DNA of 64,000 nucleotides from Alphaproteobacteria bacterium (GTDB taxonomy: Bacteria; Pseudomonadota; Alphaproteobacteria; TMED109): contig JAJDZX010000092.1 of the NCBI GenBank assembly GCA_022824395.1, forward strand, positions 34,845 to 98,844, read 5' to 3'. The notes beneath the pieces are model-generated. The model did no database searches. It had not been told where the DNA came from and saw only the letters and a program-made list of their open reading frames with translations. This document shows, piece after piece, positions 47,910 through 56,439 of the stretch; the first letter of the stretch is position 1, and every line of letters begins with the position of its first letter. The position numbers and the translations under genes were made by a program.

Positions 47910-49178
47910 ATGAACTTCATGCAGCTCCCGGAGGTCCCCAGGCTCACGCTGAAGAACGTGACGGTGCCGGCGTGCCTGCTCGACCTGCCCGGCGATCTGG
48001 TGACGACTGATCTCACGATCGAGGGAGGTCGGATTGCCGCGAGGCCGGGCACCCCCGTGGACATGCGGCGCGCCATGGTCTTTCCCGCGTTCATCGACGT
48101 GCACACCCATCTTGACAAGGGTCACATTCAGCCGCGTTGTCCCAACCCGGACGGCACTTTCGGCGGCGCGCGCACGGCCACTGCCGCAGACCGGGCCCAG
48201 CGCTGGGACGCCAGTGACGTGGGCCGGCGGATGGACTTCGCGCTCCGCTCCGCATGGGCGCACGGCACCCGGGCGATCCGCACGCATCTCGATTCCGTGG
48301 CGCGTCAGCATCGCGTCTCGTTCGGGGTGTTTCGCGAGCTGCAGGCCGAGTGGGCTGGCCGAATTGAACTTCAGGCGGTCAACCTGTGCGGTATCGACCA
48401 GGTGGCTGATCGGCGTGCCTTCAATGAGATTGCTGACGAGGTGGCAGCTTCGGGCGGCGTCCTTGGCGCGGTCGTCCGACCGAACCGTGAGCTGCACGCC
48501 TGGCTTCGCTTCTTCTTTGCGGCCGCGGCAAGGCGCGGGTTGGCCGCCGACCTGCACGTCGATGAAACCGGGGATGCCTCCGTTGCCACCCTCCGCGAGG
48601 TCGCCCAGATGGTTCTGGACACTGGCTTCGACGCGCCGGTGATAGTTGGCCACTGTTGCTCTCTGGCGGTGCAGCCGGAGCCGGAAGCGCTTGCGACGCT
48701 GGATCTCGTCGCGCGGGCCGGACTGCACGTCGTGAGCCTTCCCTTGTGCAACGTTTACCTGCAGGACCGGGTTCCGGGACGGACGCCGCGCTGGCGAGGG
48801 ATCACCCTCGTCCACGAGATGAAGGCCCGCGGCATCCGCGTGGCATTCGCCTCCGACAACACGCGCGACCCGTTCCATGCCTACGGGGACCTGGACATGC
48901 TGGAGGTCATGCGGGAAGCGACCCGCATCGGGCACCTCGACCATTCCGGCACGGACTGGATTCACTCCTTCCTGGCCAACCCGGCGGGCGCGGCCGGATT
49001 CGCGGCCCCGTCGCTTGCCGTCGGCGCACCTGCCGACCTGGTGATCTGCAGCGCTAGGAACTGGAGCGAGCTCTTTGCCCGTCCGCAGGCCGACCGCATC
49101 GTCATGCGGGATGGCCGACCGATCGAGCGACGTCTCCCGGCCTACGCCGAACTCGACGATCTCATGGGAAGTGCATGA
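47910..49178 (+). CDS. Cytosine deaminase-like amidohydrolase
   Basis: The 422-residue metal-dependent hydrolase has the first metal motif IDVHTHLDKGH (His65, His67), the middle histidine motif LHVDETGD, a second one in VIVGHCCSLAV and the late metal Asp in FASDNTRDPFHAYGDLDMLE. HTHLDK and DNTRDPFHAYGD are the signatures of the CodA branch, which deaminates cytosine or related pyrimidines and triazines. The ATG at 47910 has AGGA upstream; codons before it are not conserved. No codB permease is next to it. Confidence 0.87.
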   Translation: MNFMQLPEVPRLTLKNVTVPACLLDLPGDLVTTDLTIEGGRIAARPGTPVDMRRAMVFPAFIDVHTHLDKGHIQPRCPNPDGTFGGARTATAADRAQRWDASDVGRRMDFALRSAWAHGTRAIRTHLDSVARQHRVSFGVFRELQAEWAGRIELQAVNLCGIDQVADRRAFNEIADEVAASGGVLGAVVRPNRELHAWLRFFFAAAARRGLAADLHVDETGDASVATLREVAQMVLDTGFDAPVIVGHCCSLAVQPEPEALATLDLVARAGLHVVSLPLCNVYLQDRVPGRTPRWRGITLVHEMKARGIRVAFASDNTRDPFHAYGDLDMLEVMREATRIGHLDHSGTDWIHSFLANPAGAAGFAAPSLAVGAPADLVICSARNWSELFARPQADRIVMRDGRPIERRLPAYAELDDLMGSA

Positions 49179-49339
49179 CCGTGACGCCGTCGTTCGGCAA
49201 CCGGCCGCTCGGCGTGCGCCCCCCGCGATCGCCCGGGCTTGGTGCAGGTGGTGTCGATCCCCGGCCGGCGACTGCCCCACCTGGGGTGTGGCCCCGCTCG
49301 ATCCGGCGGGCCGGACAAGCTCGGATCGTTGCAGGGGGC

Positions 49340-51094
49340 CTACGGGACGCCTGCAATGCCTTCGCGTCGTGGGTCGGCTGCCCCCGAGAGCTCGCCGTCC
49401 TCGCCGACGAGGATGACGTTGAGGCCGCTCGTCATGGACCGGGCTGCGACCGCATGACCCATGGCGGAGAGGGGTTGCTCGAGAGCGGCAAAGCGGGTGT
49501 CCGCTTCGATTTCCGTGGTCCGGCCACGATTGCAGATGTGCGGAAAGCTGACCACGGAGGCGGCGTCCAGCTTCCAGTCGACCGAAAGCACGATTGCCTG
49601 GGCGACGTAGCAGATGATGCGGGATCCTCCAGGCGAGCCCAGCACTGCCCGGAGGCGCCCGTCGGCATCGGTCACGATGGTGGGGGCCATGGAACTGCGG
49701 GGCCGTTTGCCCGCCGCAACGCGGTTGGCGACCAGGCCGTCCGCTCCTTGCGGCACAAACGCGAAATCGGTCAGCTGGTTGTTGAGGAGAAACCCCTCGA
49801 CCATGAGGCCGGAGCCGAAGGCAGTCTCGATGCTGGAAGTCAGCGCCACGGCATTGCCGGCACTGTCGACCACCGACAGATGGGTCGTCGACGGCTGCTC
49901 GGACGAGTGGCCGTCACGCCAGCCCAAGGGGGCGCCCGGCGGCTCCCCGGGACCGGCCGGTCCCGGTGCCGCAGCATCGGGATCGATGCCCTCCGACCGC
50001 TGCGCAAGGTACCCGGGATCCACCAGACCCGCCGTCGGTACCGGGACCACGTCGGGATCGGCCACGTAGCGGTCGCGGTCCGCATAGGCAAGGCGGGAAG
50101 CTTCCGCGAAGAGGTGCCAAGGTTCCGTGGTCTCCGGATCCATGCTTTCGAGATCGAACGTTTCGAGCATGCCGAGAATTGCAAGAATCGTCGTTGCCCC
50201 CGAGCTCGGGGGCCCCATCCCGCACACGCGGTAGGCGCGGTAAGTCCCGCACACCGGCTCCCGGAACCGCGAGCTGTACCGCTCGAAGTCGGACACCGCG
50301 AGCGTGCCCGGTCGTTCCGGGTCGAGGTTCACTTTTCGTGCAATGGCCTGTGCGAGTTCGCCGTGATAGAGGGCGGTCCCGCCATCCTGGGCGAGACGTT
50401 GAAACGTCAGAAAAAGTTCGGGGTTCTGTAGTCGATGTCCGACTGGGCGAGGATTGCCGTCGGCGTCGAAGAAATACGCGCGCGCATCGGGGTCGCGTCC
50501 AACGTGGCGGGCCCGGGTCAGCAGGCTGTGCAGTCGAGGCTGAACGACAAAACCGTCCCTTGCGAGTGCCAGTGCCGGCTCGAAGAGTGTGTTCCAAGGT
50601 TTTCGGCCGAACTCCAAGTGTGCCGTCTGCAGCATGTGCATGAGCCCCGGCACGCCCACAGACAGCCCGCCGGCGACGGCTTCGAAGAACGGAAGCGGTG
50701 TCGAAGAGGGATCCAGAAACAGATCGGGACCGGCACCGGCCGGGGCGGTCTCGCGGCCGTCGAGCGCGTGGAGGGCTCCGGTTGCACCGTCGCGCCGCAC
50801 CAGGAAGCCGCCGCCGCCAATTCCGGAAGACTGCGGTTCAACCAGCGCGAGCACCATCTGTGCGGCAATGGCCGCGTCAGTGGCCGATCCGCCCTTGTGG
50901 AGGACGTGGAGGGCGGCGTCCACGGCTCGTGCATCAGCGGCAACGGCCATGCCCCCGTCACCAATCGCGAAGGCCGTCGTCCCGGTTGCGCTGGCAGCCT
51001 CGGGTTCCGCACGCTCGTGGTGGTCGGCGCGGACGGCGTTGCCGACGAGCAGGAGCACGAGCGCCGTCAGAGATGTCCGAATCGTGTGGGCCAT
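49340..51094 (-). CDS. ggt: Gamma-glutamyltransferase
   Basis: The 584-residue precursor is exported to the periplasm (signal peptide about 1-22). It self-cleaves before the Thr of PSTTHLSVVDSAGNAVALTS to give large and small subunits. Substrate-binding features are DGRETAP, the GIGGGGFLV motif early in the chain, and MAPTIV...GSPGGSRII in the small subunit. It hydrolyses glutathione and other gamma-glutamyl compounds. The start at 51094 places the signal peptide directly at the N-terminus; the 48 upstream codons are not conserved. Confidence 0.94.
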   Translation of the reverse strand: MAHTIRTSLTALVLLLVGNAVRADHHERAEPEAASATGTTAFAIGDGGMAVAADARAVDAALHVLHKGGSATDAAIAAQMVLALVEPQSSGIGGGGFLVRRDGATGALHALDGRETAPAGAGPDLFLDPSSTPLPFFEAVAGGLSVGVPGLMHMLQTAHLEFGRKPWNTLFEPALALARDGFVVQPRLHSLLTRARHVGRDPDARAYFFDADGNPRPVGHRLQNPELFLTFQRLAQDGGTALYHGELAQAIARKVNLDPERPGTLAVSDFERYSSRFREPVCGTYRAYRVCGMGPPSSGATTILAILGMLETFDLESMDPETTEPWHLFAEASRLAYADRDRYVADPDVVPVPTAGLVDPGYLAQRSEGIDPDAAAPGPAGPGEPPGAPLGWRDGHSSEQPSTTHLSVVDSAGNAVALTSSIETAFGSGLMVEGFLLNNQLTDFAFVPQGADGLVANRVAAGKRPRSSMAPTIVTDADGRLRAVLGSPGGSRIICYVAQAIVLSVDWKLDAASVVSFPHICNRGRTTEIEADTRFAALEQPLSAMGHAVAARSMTSGLNVILVGEDGELSGAADPRREGIAGVP

Positions 51095-51329
51095 GTTCGC
51101 AAGCGTACTACGCGCGGCAGCCCGACGGGTGCAGCAGCGCCCGAACTCGGGATTGAGGCGGAAGGGGTGGCTTGCAGGTGGCCATTCCGATGGAGCGGGC
51201 GAAGCGGGCGCGCCGCCACGGCAGCAAAGCACGGACAACTGACCATGGGCTCGCGGATGCGCGGGAGAACGGGCGCTCGGCAGCCAGACGGGTTGCCGAT
51301 GGAGGGCAAGTCTGCCCTAGTCTGGATGC

Positions 51330-51731
51330 ATGGAACAGCATAGGAACTTCGGGCGCCTCGGGTTTTGGCTGCTGGCGCTTCTTTGGCTCCCAGCCGGGAT
51401 CCTGGCGACGGCGGTCGCGCGCTTCGGAGCGGGCGCCGGGCCGGAGACGGAATCCGCCGCGTGGATCGCCATGGCGGTGACGTCGCTGCAATCGCTGATC
51501 TTCGTGGCTCCCTGCGGCCTGCCCCTGGCCCTGGCCTGTCGCTGGCTGTGGAGATTGGGTTACGGGCGGGCCGCATGGACAGCCGGAAGCGGTCTCGGCG
51601 CCGTCACTGTGGCTGCCTCGGTAGTGGCGGGTCTCCTCGGGCCCATCGGCATACTGGCGTATGCGCTCGTGCTCAGCGCACCGGTGTGGATCGCGGCCCG
51701 GTGGCTTGGGCGCGGCGGCTCGCGCGCATGA
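51330..51731 (+). CDS. Small integral membrane protein of unknown function
   Basis: The 133-residue hydrophobic protein has about four predicted helices: FWLLALLWLPAGILATAVA, IAMAVTSLQSLIFVAPCGL, TAGSGLGAVTVAASVVAGLL and PIGILAYALVLSAPVWIAA. It starts MEQHRNFGRLG and ends with a basic RWLGRGGSRA. No family was recognised. It is probably transcribed alone from the region upstream of ggt, which is divergent. Confidence 0.6.
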   Translation: MEQHRNFGRLGFWLLALLWLPAGILATAVARFGAGAGPETESAAWIAMAVTSLQSLIFVAPCGLPLALACRWLWRLGYGRAAWTAGSGLGAVTVAASVVAGLLGPIGILAYALVLSAPVWIAARWLGRGGSRA

Positions 51732-52086
51732 CGCTTTGTGCCCTTGCGGACGGGGCCAGCGGATGGGTGCCGGCCCCTGCCAATCGACGGGAGAGTCCCG
51801 GCGCAGCCGGAATGCGATAGCGAATATCGAGCCGCGAGCGCACGGGTCCGGACCCCGGCTGGGTAGCGCTCGGCGGGAGAGTACCCGGTGCCGGACGCCG
51901 GTGCCCAGCGGGGGAGGGGCTTGGCTGGCGGCGACGGCGTCCGGCCGCTTGAAACCGCCGGCACCGCATGGTTCCCTTTCACGCCATCTGGCTCCTCCGC
52001 GGATCGAGCGGCAGCGCGTGAAGTGCTGTCAGGCGTCGGGGCGGATGGTCGGTTTGGCCGGGGGCATCCTGGCTCGGGAGGTTGCG
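51732..52086. other. Intergenic, no gene recognised
   Basis: These 355 bases precede the acetamidase/formamidase gene. They are open in one frame upstream of its ATG but carry no conserved sequence. The promoter for the amidase gene is expected here. Confidence 0.4.
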
Positions 52087-52989
52087 ATGAGTTCCGTCTA
52101 CTTGTTTTCCGTCACCCCGGACACGCCGCCAGTCGAAACGATCGATTCCGGTGCGGAGGTGTCGCTCGTCGTCCGCGGGGCGTTTGCCGACGTCGAGGAC
52201 ATTCGCAATGTCCCGACACCATTCACCCCCGAGTGCGACGGGCATCCGCTGGCGCCGGTCTCCGGGCCGATCCGAGTAAATGGGGCGGAACCCGGAGACG
52301 CGGTTCTCATCGACATCCTGAAGATGGACGTCCACGAGGACGGCATGACCGCGATTCTCCGGGACTTCGGCGTGCTGCGGCAAGAGTTTGGCGACCCGAA
52401 GCTCCTGCATTGCCCGGTGCGCGACGGCAAGGCGTGGTTTGCTGACCGTATTCCGGTACCGCTGAATCCGAACTTGGGCACCGTTTCGACGATGCCTCCG
52501 GAAGGCTACAAGCCGTCGTATGCCGGGGCGTACGGCGGCGACTTCGACCAGAAGGATGCCGCCGTTGGGAGTCGCATCCATCTGCCAGTCATGGTGCCAG
52601 GGGCCATGGTCTTCTTCGCGGATCCGCATGCGGCGATCAGTGACGGCATCATCACCGGCACCGGTGTCGAATGCACCGCGACGGTCACGGCTCGGATCAG
52701 CCTGGTGAATGATCATCGCGTAGATCATCCGGTCATCGAGTACGGGAACACGATCCAGTTTGTGGGGACCGGCCCGTCGGTGGAGGCCGCGACGGAGGCC
52801 GCGGCGGAACACGCGGTCGCCTATGTCGCGGCGAATACCGACCTCGACCGCGAGGAGGCCTACATGCTGCTCAGCATCGTCGGTGAGCTGCGTATTGGCA
52901 CGTCGCCGCGCCCAATCATGGCGGCGCGCCTGATCGTCCCGCGCGAGACCCTGATGCAGACCGGCTGGAACGGGCCCGTCGCGGCATGA
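52087..52989 (+). CDS. Acetamidase/formamidase family protein
   Basis: The 300-residue protein begins with short strands (VETIDSGAEVSLVVRGAF), then has GPIRVNGAEPGDAVLIDILK, GTVSTMPPEG and the conserved block HLPVMVPGAMVFFADPHAAI followed by SDGIITGTGVE. This is the FmdA/AmdA family, which hydrolyses formamide or short aliphatic amides to ammonia. GAGGTTGCG precedes the ATG. It lies 43 bp upstream of the split AHSA1 gene; the open frame of the inserted recombinase overlaps its last 74 bases on the opposite strand. Confidence 0.9.
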   Translation: MSSVYLFSVTPDTPPVETIDSGAEVSLVVRGAFADVEDIRNVPTPFTPECDGHPLAPVSGPIRVNGAEPGDAVLIDILKMDVHEDGMTAILRDFGVLRQEFGDPKLLHCPVRDGKAWFADRIPVPLNPNLGTVSTMPPEGYKPSYAGAYGGDFDQKDAAVGSRIHLPVMVPGAMVFFADPHAAISDGIITGTGVECTATVTARISLVNDHRVDHPVIEYGNTIQFVGTGPSVEAATEAAAEHAVAYVAANTDLDREEAYMLLSIVGELRIGTSPRPIMAARLIVPRETLMQTGWNGPVAA

Positions 52990-54808
52990 GGCGGGTACTG
53001 GCACTGCGCACCGGCGGGCACTGGAGCCGGTAATGCGTGATCTGCCGACGTTGGTCGTCGACCGGGAGTTCGACGCGCCGCGCGAACTCGTATGGAGGGC
53101 GTGGACCGATTCTGAACTGCTGCCGCGCTGGTACGGCCCGCGGGTGGAGACGATCATCCACCGATTGGATCTCGAGCCGGGCGGTGTGTGGCTCGTGGAA
53201 ATGCGATGTACCAACGGAACGTAAACGGTCTTTGCTAGACAGGGCAAGATCCGCTGGATCGGGAGCTTCGTCCAGGGGGATGCGAAGCTTGATGTCGACG
53301 CGCCAGCCCTGAACACGGACCTGCTCGACGACCAGGCGCAGCAGCTTCTGTCGTTGTTCGAAGTCGAGGTGGTCGATGCCGGCGCTCACCGTCGCCGAGA
53401 AGCCGAGGATCCTGTCGCGCAGGGCGTTCTGGTGCGCCAGTTCCTTGCGTTGGGCGATCAGGGCGTCGCGCTGCTGTTCCACGTTCAGTTTGCGATCCTG
53501 GACGTCCTTGCTTCGGCGCAACAACTCGTCGCGGTCGATCAGGTCCGCCTGGTAGAGATCGACGAGACGGCGTTTCTCGGCATTGGCGGCGTCGCTCTTG
53601 CGTTGGAGTTTGGCCAGCTGCACCTGTAGCAACTCGTCGGGGACGGGCTGGCGCCGCGCCGATACGGCGTGCTCGCCGGCCAGCAGCACCTCCGGGCGCA
53701 ACAGGGTGTTGCGGACCTGCTCGAAGACGAACGTGTCGAGCTCGTCGGCACGGATGTTCCGCTCCGGGCACCGGCGGTGTTCGCCGCCGGCCCGGAGGGG
53801 ATCGTGGTTGTAGCAGTAGTAGTATCGATGGACCGTGCCGTTGCGCCCGCGCATCTTGTGGCATGACACACCCACGCCACAGTGCCCGCACTTGACCAGG
53901 CCGCGGAGCAGCCAGTGTCCGGGCTCGGCGCGCCTGGGGTTCCACCGCGAGTGGTCGCGACTGACCCGCTGCGCCGCTTCGAACACGGTCTCATCGAGGA
54001 TGGCCGGCACGGCGATCGCGATCCATTGATCGCGCGGGCGTGGCACCTGCCGGCCCCTTCCTCGCGGTCGGCTCGGCGGTACGGTTTCGGTTCGGTTGTA
54101 GTACAGCCGGCCGATGTAGGCTTCGTTGCGTACGATCCGTCCGATGGTCGACACGCCCCAGATGGCACGCCCGGTCGGCGAGCGGATCCCGTCCCGGTTC
54201 AGCCCCATGGCGATCTGGCGCATCGAGATGTCCTTGCGAACATAGTCGTCGAAGATGCGGCGCACGACGGCGGCCTCACGCTCGAAGACCTCCAGATGCG
54301 CCGGGCGGTCGCCGTGTCGAGGCCGTCGACGGTAACCGTACGGCACCCTCCAGGCGATCACTTCGCCCGCGCGGGAACGCCACAGCTTGCCGCGCCGGTA
54401 GCGCTCCCCGATCTTGGCGCGTTCGTACTCGGCAATGACGCCCTGCACCTGGGTCAGCAGGCGCGCTTGCGGATCGTCCTCGATCTGCGGGGTGTCATGG
54501 AACCGAACGCTCACACCGTGGCGCGCCAGCTCGTCAAGCACGATGACCTGATACGCGTACAGGCGGGCCAGGCGGTCCGCCGACAGGCACCACACGGCCT
54601 CGAAGCATCCGGCCTCGGCGGCATCGCGCAGGGCGTCGAGGCCGGGTCGATCCAGACGCGCGCCGGACAGGCCCTCATCCCGATACTCGGCCACCAGCTC
54701 CTGTCCCTCGCTGGCCACCCGCTCACGCAACAGCGCGAGTTGCGAGCCGATGGTGCCGCGTGCCTCCTGGGCGTCGGTCGAGACCCTGGCATAGATGGCG
54801 ACCCTCAT
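52916..54808 (-). CDS. Large serine recombinase (integrase) of the inserted element
   Basis: The N-terminal catalytic domain is MRVAIYARVSTDAQ with nucleophile Ser10, and YRDEGLSGARLDRPGLDAL, WCLSADRLAR. The recombinase domain has PYGYRR and NRDGIRSPTGRAIWGVSTIG. The zinc ribbon uses Cys307, Cys310, Cys332 and Cys347 (KCGHCGVGVSC ... YYCYNHD ... RRCPER). A coiled-coil-like stretch runs over about 395-460. The element-encoded part ends at about residue 533. With no stop before the left arm, the frame runs on through about 97 codons of host DNA (antisense to the AHSA1 and amidase genes). Its start overlaps the upstream ORF by 4 bases. Confidence 0.93.
   Translation of the reverse strand: MRVAIYARVSTDAQEARGTIGSQLALLRERVASEGQELVAEYRDEGLSGARLDRPGLDALRDAAEAGCFEAVWCLSADRLARLYAYQVIVLDELARHGVSVRFHDTPQIEDDPQARLLTQVQGVIAEYERAKIGERYRRGKLWRSRAGEVIAWRVPYGYRRRPRHGDRPAHLEVFEREAAVVRRIFDDYVRKDISMRQIAMGLNRDGIRSPTGRAIWGVSTIGRIVRNEAYIGRLYYNRTETVPPSRPRGRGRQVPRPRDQWIAIAVPAILDETVFEAAQRVSRDHSRWNPRRAEPGHWLLRGLVKCGHCGVGVSCHKMRGRNGTVHRYYYCYNHDPLRAGGEHRRCPERNIRADELDTFVFEQVRNTLLRPEVLLAGEHAVSARRQPVPDELLQVQLAKLQRKSDAANAEKRRLVDLYQADLIDRDELLRRSKDVQDRKLNVEQQRDALIAQRKELAHQNALRDRILGFSATVSAGIDHLDFEQRQKLLRLVVEQVRVQGWRVDIKLRIPLDEAPDPADLALSSKDRLRSVGTSHFHEPHTARLEIQSVDDRLHPRAVPARQQFRIGPRPPYEFARRVELPVDDQRRQITHYRLQCPPVRSASTRLMPRRARSSRSASGSRAGRSGAPP
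53033..53206 (+). pseudogene. AHSA1/SRPBCC protein, 5' part (interrupted gene)
   Basis: ATG 53033 opens 58 codons of an AHSA1 (START-like) protein: LVVDREFDAPRELVWRAWTD, then LLPRWYGP and LEPGGVWLVEMR. The homology stops exactly at base 53206, where the inserted element begins with TG. Read-through gives only five foreign codons and TAA at 53222-53224 inside the element arm. Joined to 55837-56155 with one TG, the frame is restored as EMRWNGNASYQ for a 164-residue protein, the normal size of the family. Confidence 0.9.
53209..53225 (+). repeat. Left attachment arm / inverted repeat of the integrative element
   Basis: TACCAACGGAACGTAAA directly follows the TG core. It is the exact reverse complement of the right arm. 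On circularisation the two arms would flank one TG and form a 36-bp palindromic site. Confidence 0.9.
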
Positions 54809-55104
54809 CGTTGCGTCCCCATCCCCCGGTGCTCGATCGGCAGGCTCAGGATCAGCTCGTAACCCGCCGCCAGGGCCTCGCGCCGGGGATCGGCATGGGG
54901 CGTCCACGGCGCCCGTCGTGCCCCCTCGACGGTGGCGACATAGACGGGGTCCGCGGCGGGCCAGGCAATCAGTCCGGCGAGGCCCCGCCGCAGGAAACGG
55001 GCCGCGGACAGCGACTGCAAGGGCTGTCCCTGCAACACCGCCGAGCGCAGGGTCTCGTAGTCTGCCTGAGCGCTGTCGCCGACCGGCCAGAACCGATGGG
55101 TCAA
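54805..55104 (-). CDS. Unknown 99-residue protein of the integrative element
   Basis: The frame starts at TTG 55104, overlapping the HTH gene stop (TTGA), and ends at TGA overlapping the recombinase ATG (ATGA). It has LTHRFWPVGDSAQADYETLR at the start and RFLRRGLAGLIAWPAADPVY then RREALAAGYELILSLPIEHR. No family is recognised. Both flanking overlaps and the fully used frame make it a real gene rather than spacer. It may be an accessory or directionality factor, but nothing in the sequence proves this. Confidence 0.65.
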   Translation of the reverse strand: MTHRFWPVGDSAQADYETLRSAVLQGQPLQSLSAARFLRRGLAGLIAWPAADPVYVATVEGARRAPWTPHADPRREALAAGYELILSLPIEHRGMGTQR

Positions 55105-55529
55105 CGTCGTGCCCGTTCGACGGTGCGCCGATGCAGGCGTACCGAGAAGCGCTGTTCGATCTGTTCGGCGAGCTGGGCGCTGGAGACCTCCGGTCGGGTT
55201 CCGGCAATGAAGGCGACGATCTCCGGCGTGAGCTTGAGAGGCCCGCGGCGGCCGCGGCGGCCATCGACCAGCCCGTGCATGCCGCGGTCCTCGAACGCTG
55301 CCACGACCAGATAGAACGCGGCACGCGAGTAGCCGTGCTGATCGGCTGCGGCGGTGGCACTGAGCCCATCGACGATGTGCGCCCGGAGCATCTCGTACTT
55401 CACCTGGACCTTGTCTTGCGGCAGGAAGAAGGGCACCTGGCCATCGAACCGGGCGGCGATGACCGCGTCGGCGCGAGGATGCACCAATCCCGCGGCAGCG
55501 AGCGTTCGAAGACGCGACGATGTGTTCAT
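55101..55529 (-). CDS. Helix-turn-helix protein of the integrative element
   Basis: The 142-residue protein begins MNTSSRLRTLAAAGLV with GGGGAAG before the ATG. The middle has an HTH of the Mu-repressor/transposase-associated kind: YEMLRAHIVDGLSATAAADQ then HGYSRAAFYLVVAAFEDRGM and HGLVDGRRGRRGPLKLTPE. The end, SSAQLAEQIEQRFSVRLHRR then TVERARR, resembles a second HTH found in IS630-type proteins. It is a likely DNA-binding regulator or recombination cofactor and is the first gene of the element's three-gene operon. Confidence 0.8.
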   Translation of the reverse strand: MNTSSRLRTLAAAGLVHPRADAVIAARFDGQVPFFLPQDKVQVKYEMLRAHIVDGLSATAAADQHGYSRAAFYLVVAAFEDRGMHGLVDGRRGRRGPLKLTPEIVAFIAGTRPEVSSAQLAEQIEQRFSVRLHRRTVERARR

Positions 55530-55578
55530 GAAGCTTCCCCGGCCGTGGCCAACGTGCGGCGAATCGCCAAGAGTGTCT

Positions 55579-55607
55579 ACTATATTGTGACGCACCTTGG
55601 TCGACAA
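55579..55607 (-). promoter_or_regulatory. Sigma-70-type promoter of the integrative element operon
   Basis: On the minus strand, TTGTCG (55607-55602), 17 bp, TATAGT (55584-55579) lies about 50 bp upstream of the HTH gene start. The interval is AT-richer than the neighbourhood. Confidence 0.7.
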
Positions 55608-55817
55608 GACCGAGACTGGAGTATGGGTTCTCGATCGGAGCGCAATATGTAGCCGATCTTCCGGAGAGACACGACACACGACGGCACACATTCCTTGACA
55701 CTGCGTCATTCATCTCTAGACAGAACTGGGGGGACATATCGCCGTCTTCGGTGCCTGGGCGCGACATACAGACCCGCTTGACTGGCGTCACAGGCCAGCC
55801 AGGCGTCAAACAGCAGC

Positions 55818-55834
55818 TTTACGTTCCGTTGGTA
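55818..55834 (-). repeat. Right attachment arm / inverted repeat of the integrative element
   Basis: TTTACGTTCCGTTGGTA precedes the second TG (55835-55836). It is the exact inverted copy of the left arm. Similarity ends beyond these 17 bp. Confidence 0.9.
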
Positions 55835-55836
55835 TG

Positions 55837-56155
55837 GAACGGCAATGCCAGCTATCAACGCGTCGAGTACACGGAGGTCACTCGACCGGAACGGCTGGTC
55901 TGGTTGCATTCGGTCGCCGACCGGGACTGGAACATCATTCCCGAACCCATGATGGCTGACTGGCCGAGGGTGCTGCTGACGACCGTGACGTTCGAGGAAG
56001 CTGGCCAGCGCACGACGATGCGATTGACCTGGGTTCCGCACGAGGCGAACGACGCCGAGCTCGCCTGTGTCTCGGCGGCGATGGAAGGCATGGGGAAGGG
56101 TTGGAGCGCTGGAATGGAGTTGCTCTCGGAGCTACTCGTCGAACTGCAGGCATAG
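55837..56155 (+). pseudogene. AHSA1/SRPBCC protein, 3' part (interrupted gene)
   Basis: Immediately after the element, the AHSA1 sequence resumes with NGNASYQRVEYTEVTRPERL, then NIIPEPMMADWPRVLLTTVT, TMRLTWVPHEANDAEL and GWSAGMELLSELLVEL, ending at TAG 56153-56155. The remaining body of the domain (105 codons) is intact with no internal stop or frameshift, so the insertion is probably recent. The possible initiation codons upstream lie inside the element, so a functional protein is unlikely from this half alone. Confidence 0.9.
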
Positions 56156-56439
56156 CCGCGGATCAGGAAGTTGCAGCTGCAGCAGTTCCAAGCCCGTTTT
56201 CGCGAGTGGCAACAGGCTGACAGATCGTGGCCAGGCGAGATTTCTCCGGGGTCGGGGTCGAGCTGCATGTGCGCGCCCCTACGCAATCCAGCTCGGCGGC
56301 TCCACGGAGGCACGAAGCTCGCTACGCGCCGGCCCTGACACCCCACTGCGTCACGGGGGGCATCAGAAGCTGGCCAAGCGCGGCTTGACGCTGCGGGTCC
56401 CGCTGCCGCACTCTCCAGTCCTGAAGCGGAGGAACCGGG

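Larger units (their letters stand above)
53207..55834 (-). mobile_element. Minimal integrative element with large serine recombinase, inserted in an AHSA1 gene
   Basis: The element is about 2.63 kb. It is bounded by 17-bp perfect inverted arms (53209-53225 and 55818-55834), with TG on each outer side (53207-53208 and 55835-55836). It carries three overlapping minus-strand genes: an HTH protein, a 99-residue unknown and a large serine recombinase. The recombinase class cuts at a 2-bp core between two half-sites, so the arms plus TG are best read as attP halves and the flanks as attB (GAAATGCGA-TG-GAACGGCAA). A transposon with inverted repeats and 2-bp duplication is the alternative reading of the ends. 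Confidence 0.85.

Noticed and set aside
53209..55834. Element read as an ordinary DDE transposon with terminal inverted repeats
   Set aside because: No DDE transposase is encoded; the only recombinase is a large serine type, for which paired half-sites around a 2-bp core explain the ends.
55706..56041. 111-codon minus-strand frame across the right end of the element
   Set aside because: Most of it is antisense to the AHSA1 3' part. Its last ~45 codons are of interest only as the recombinase tail in the circular form.
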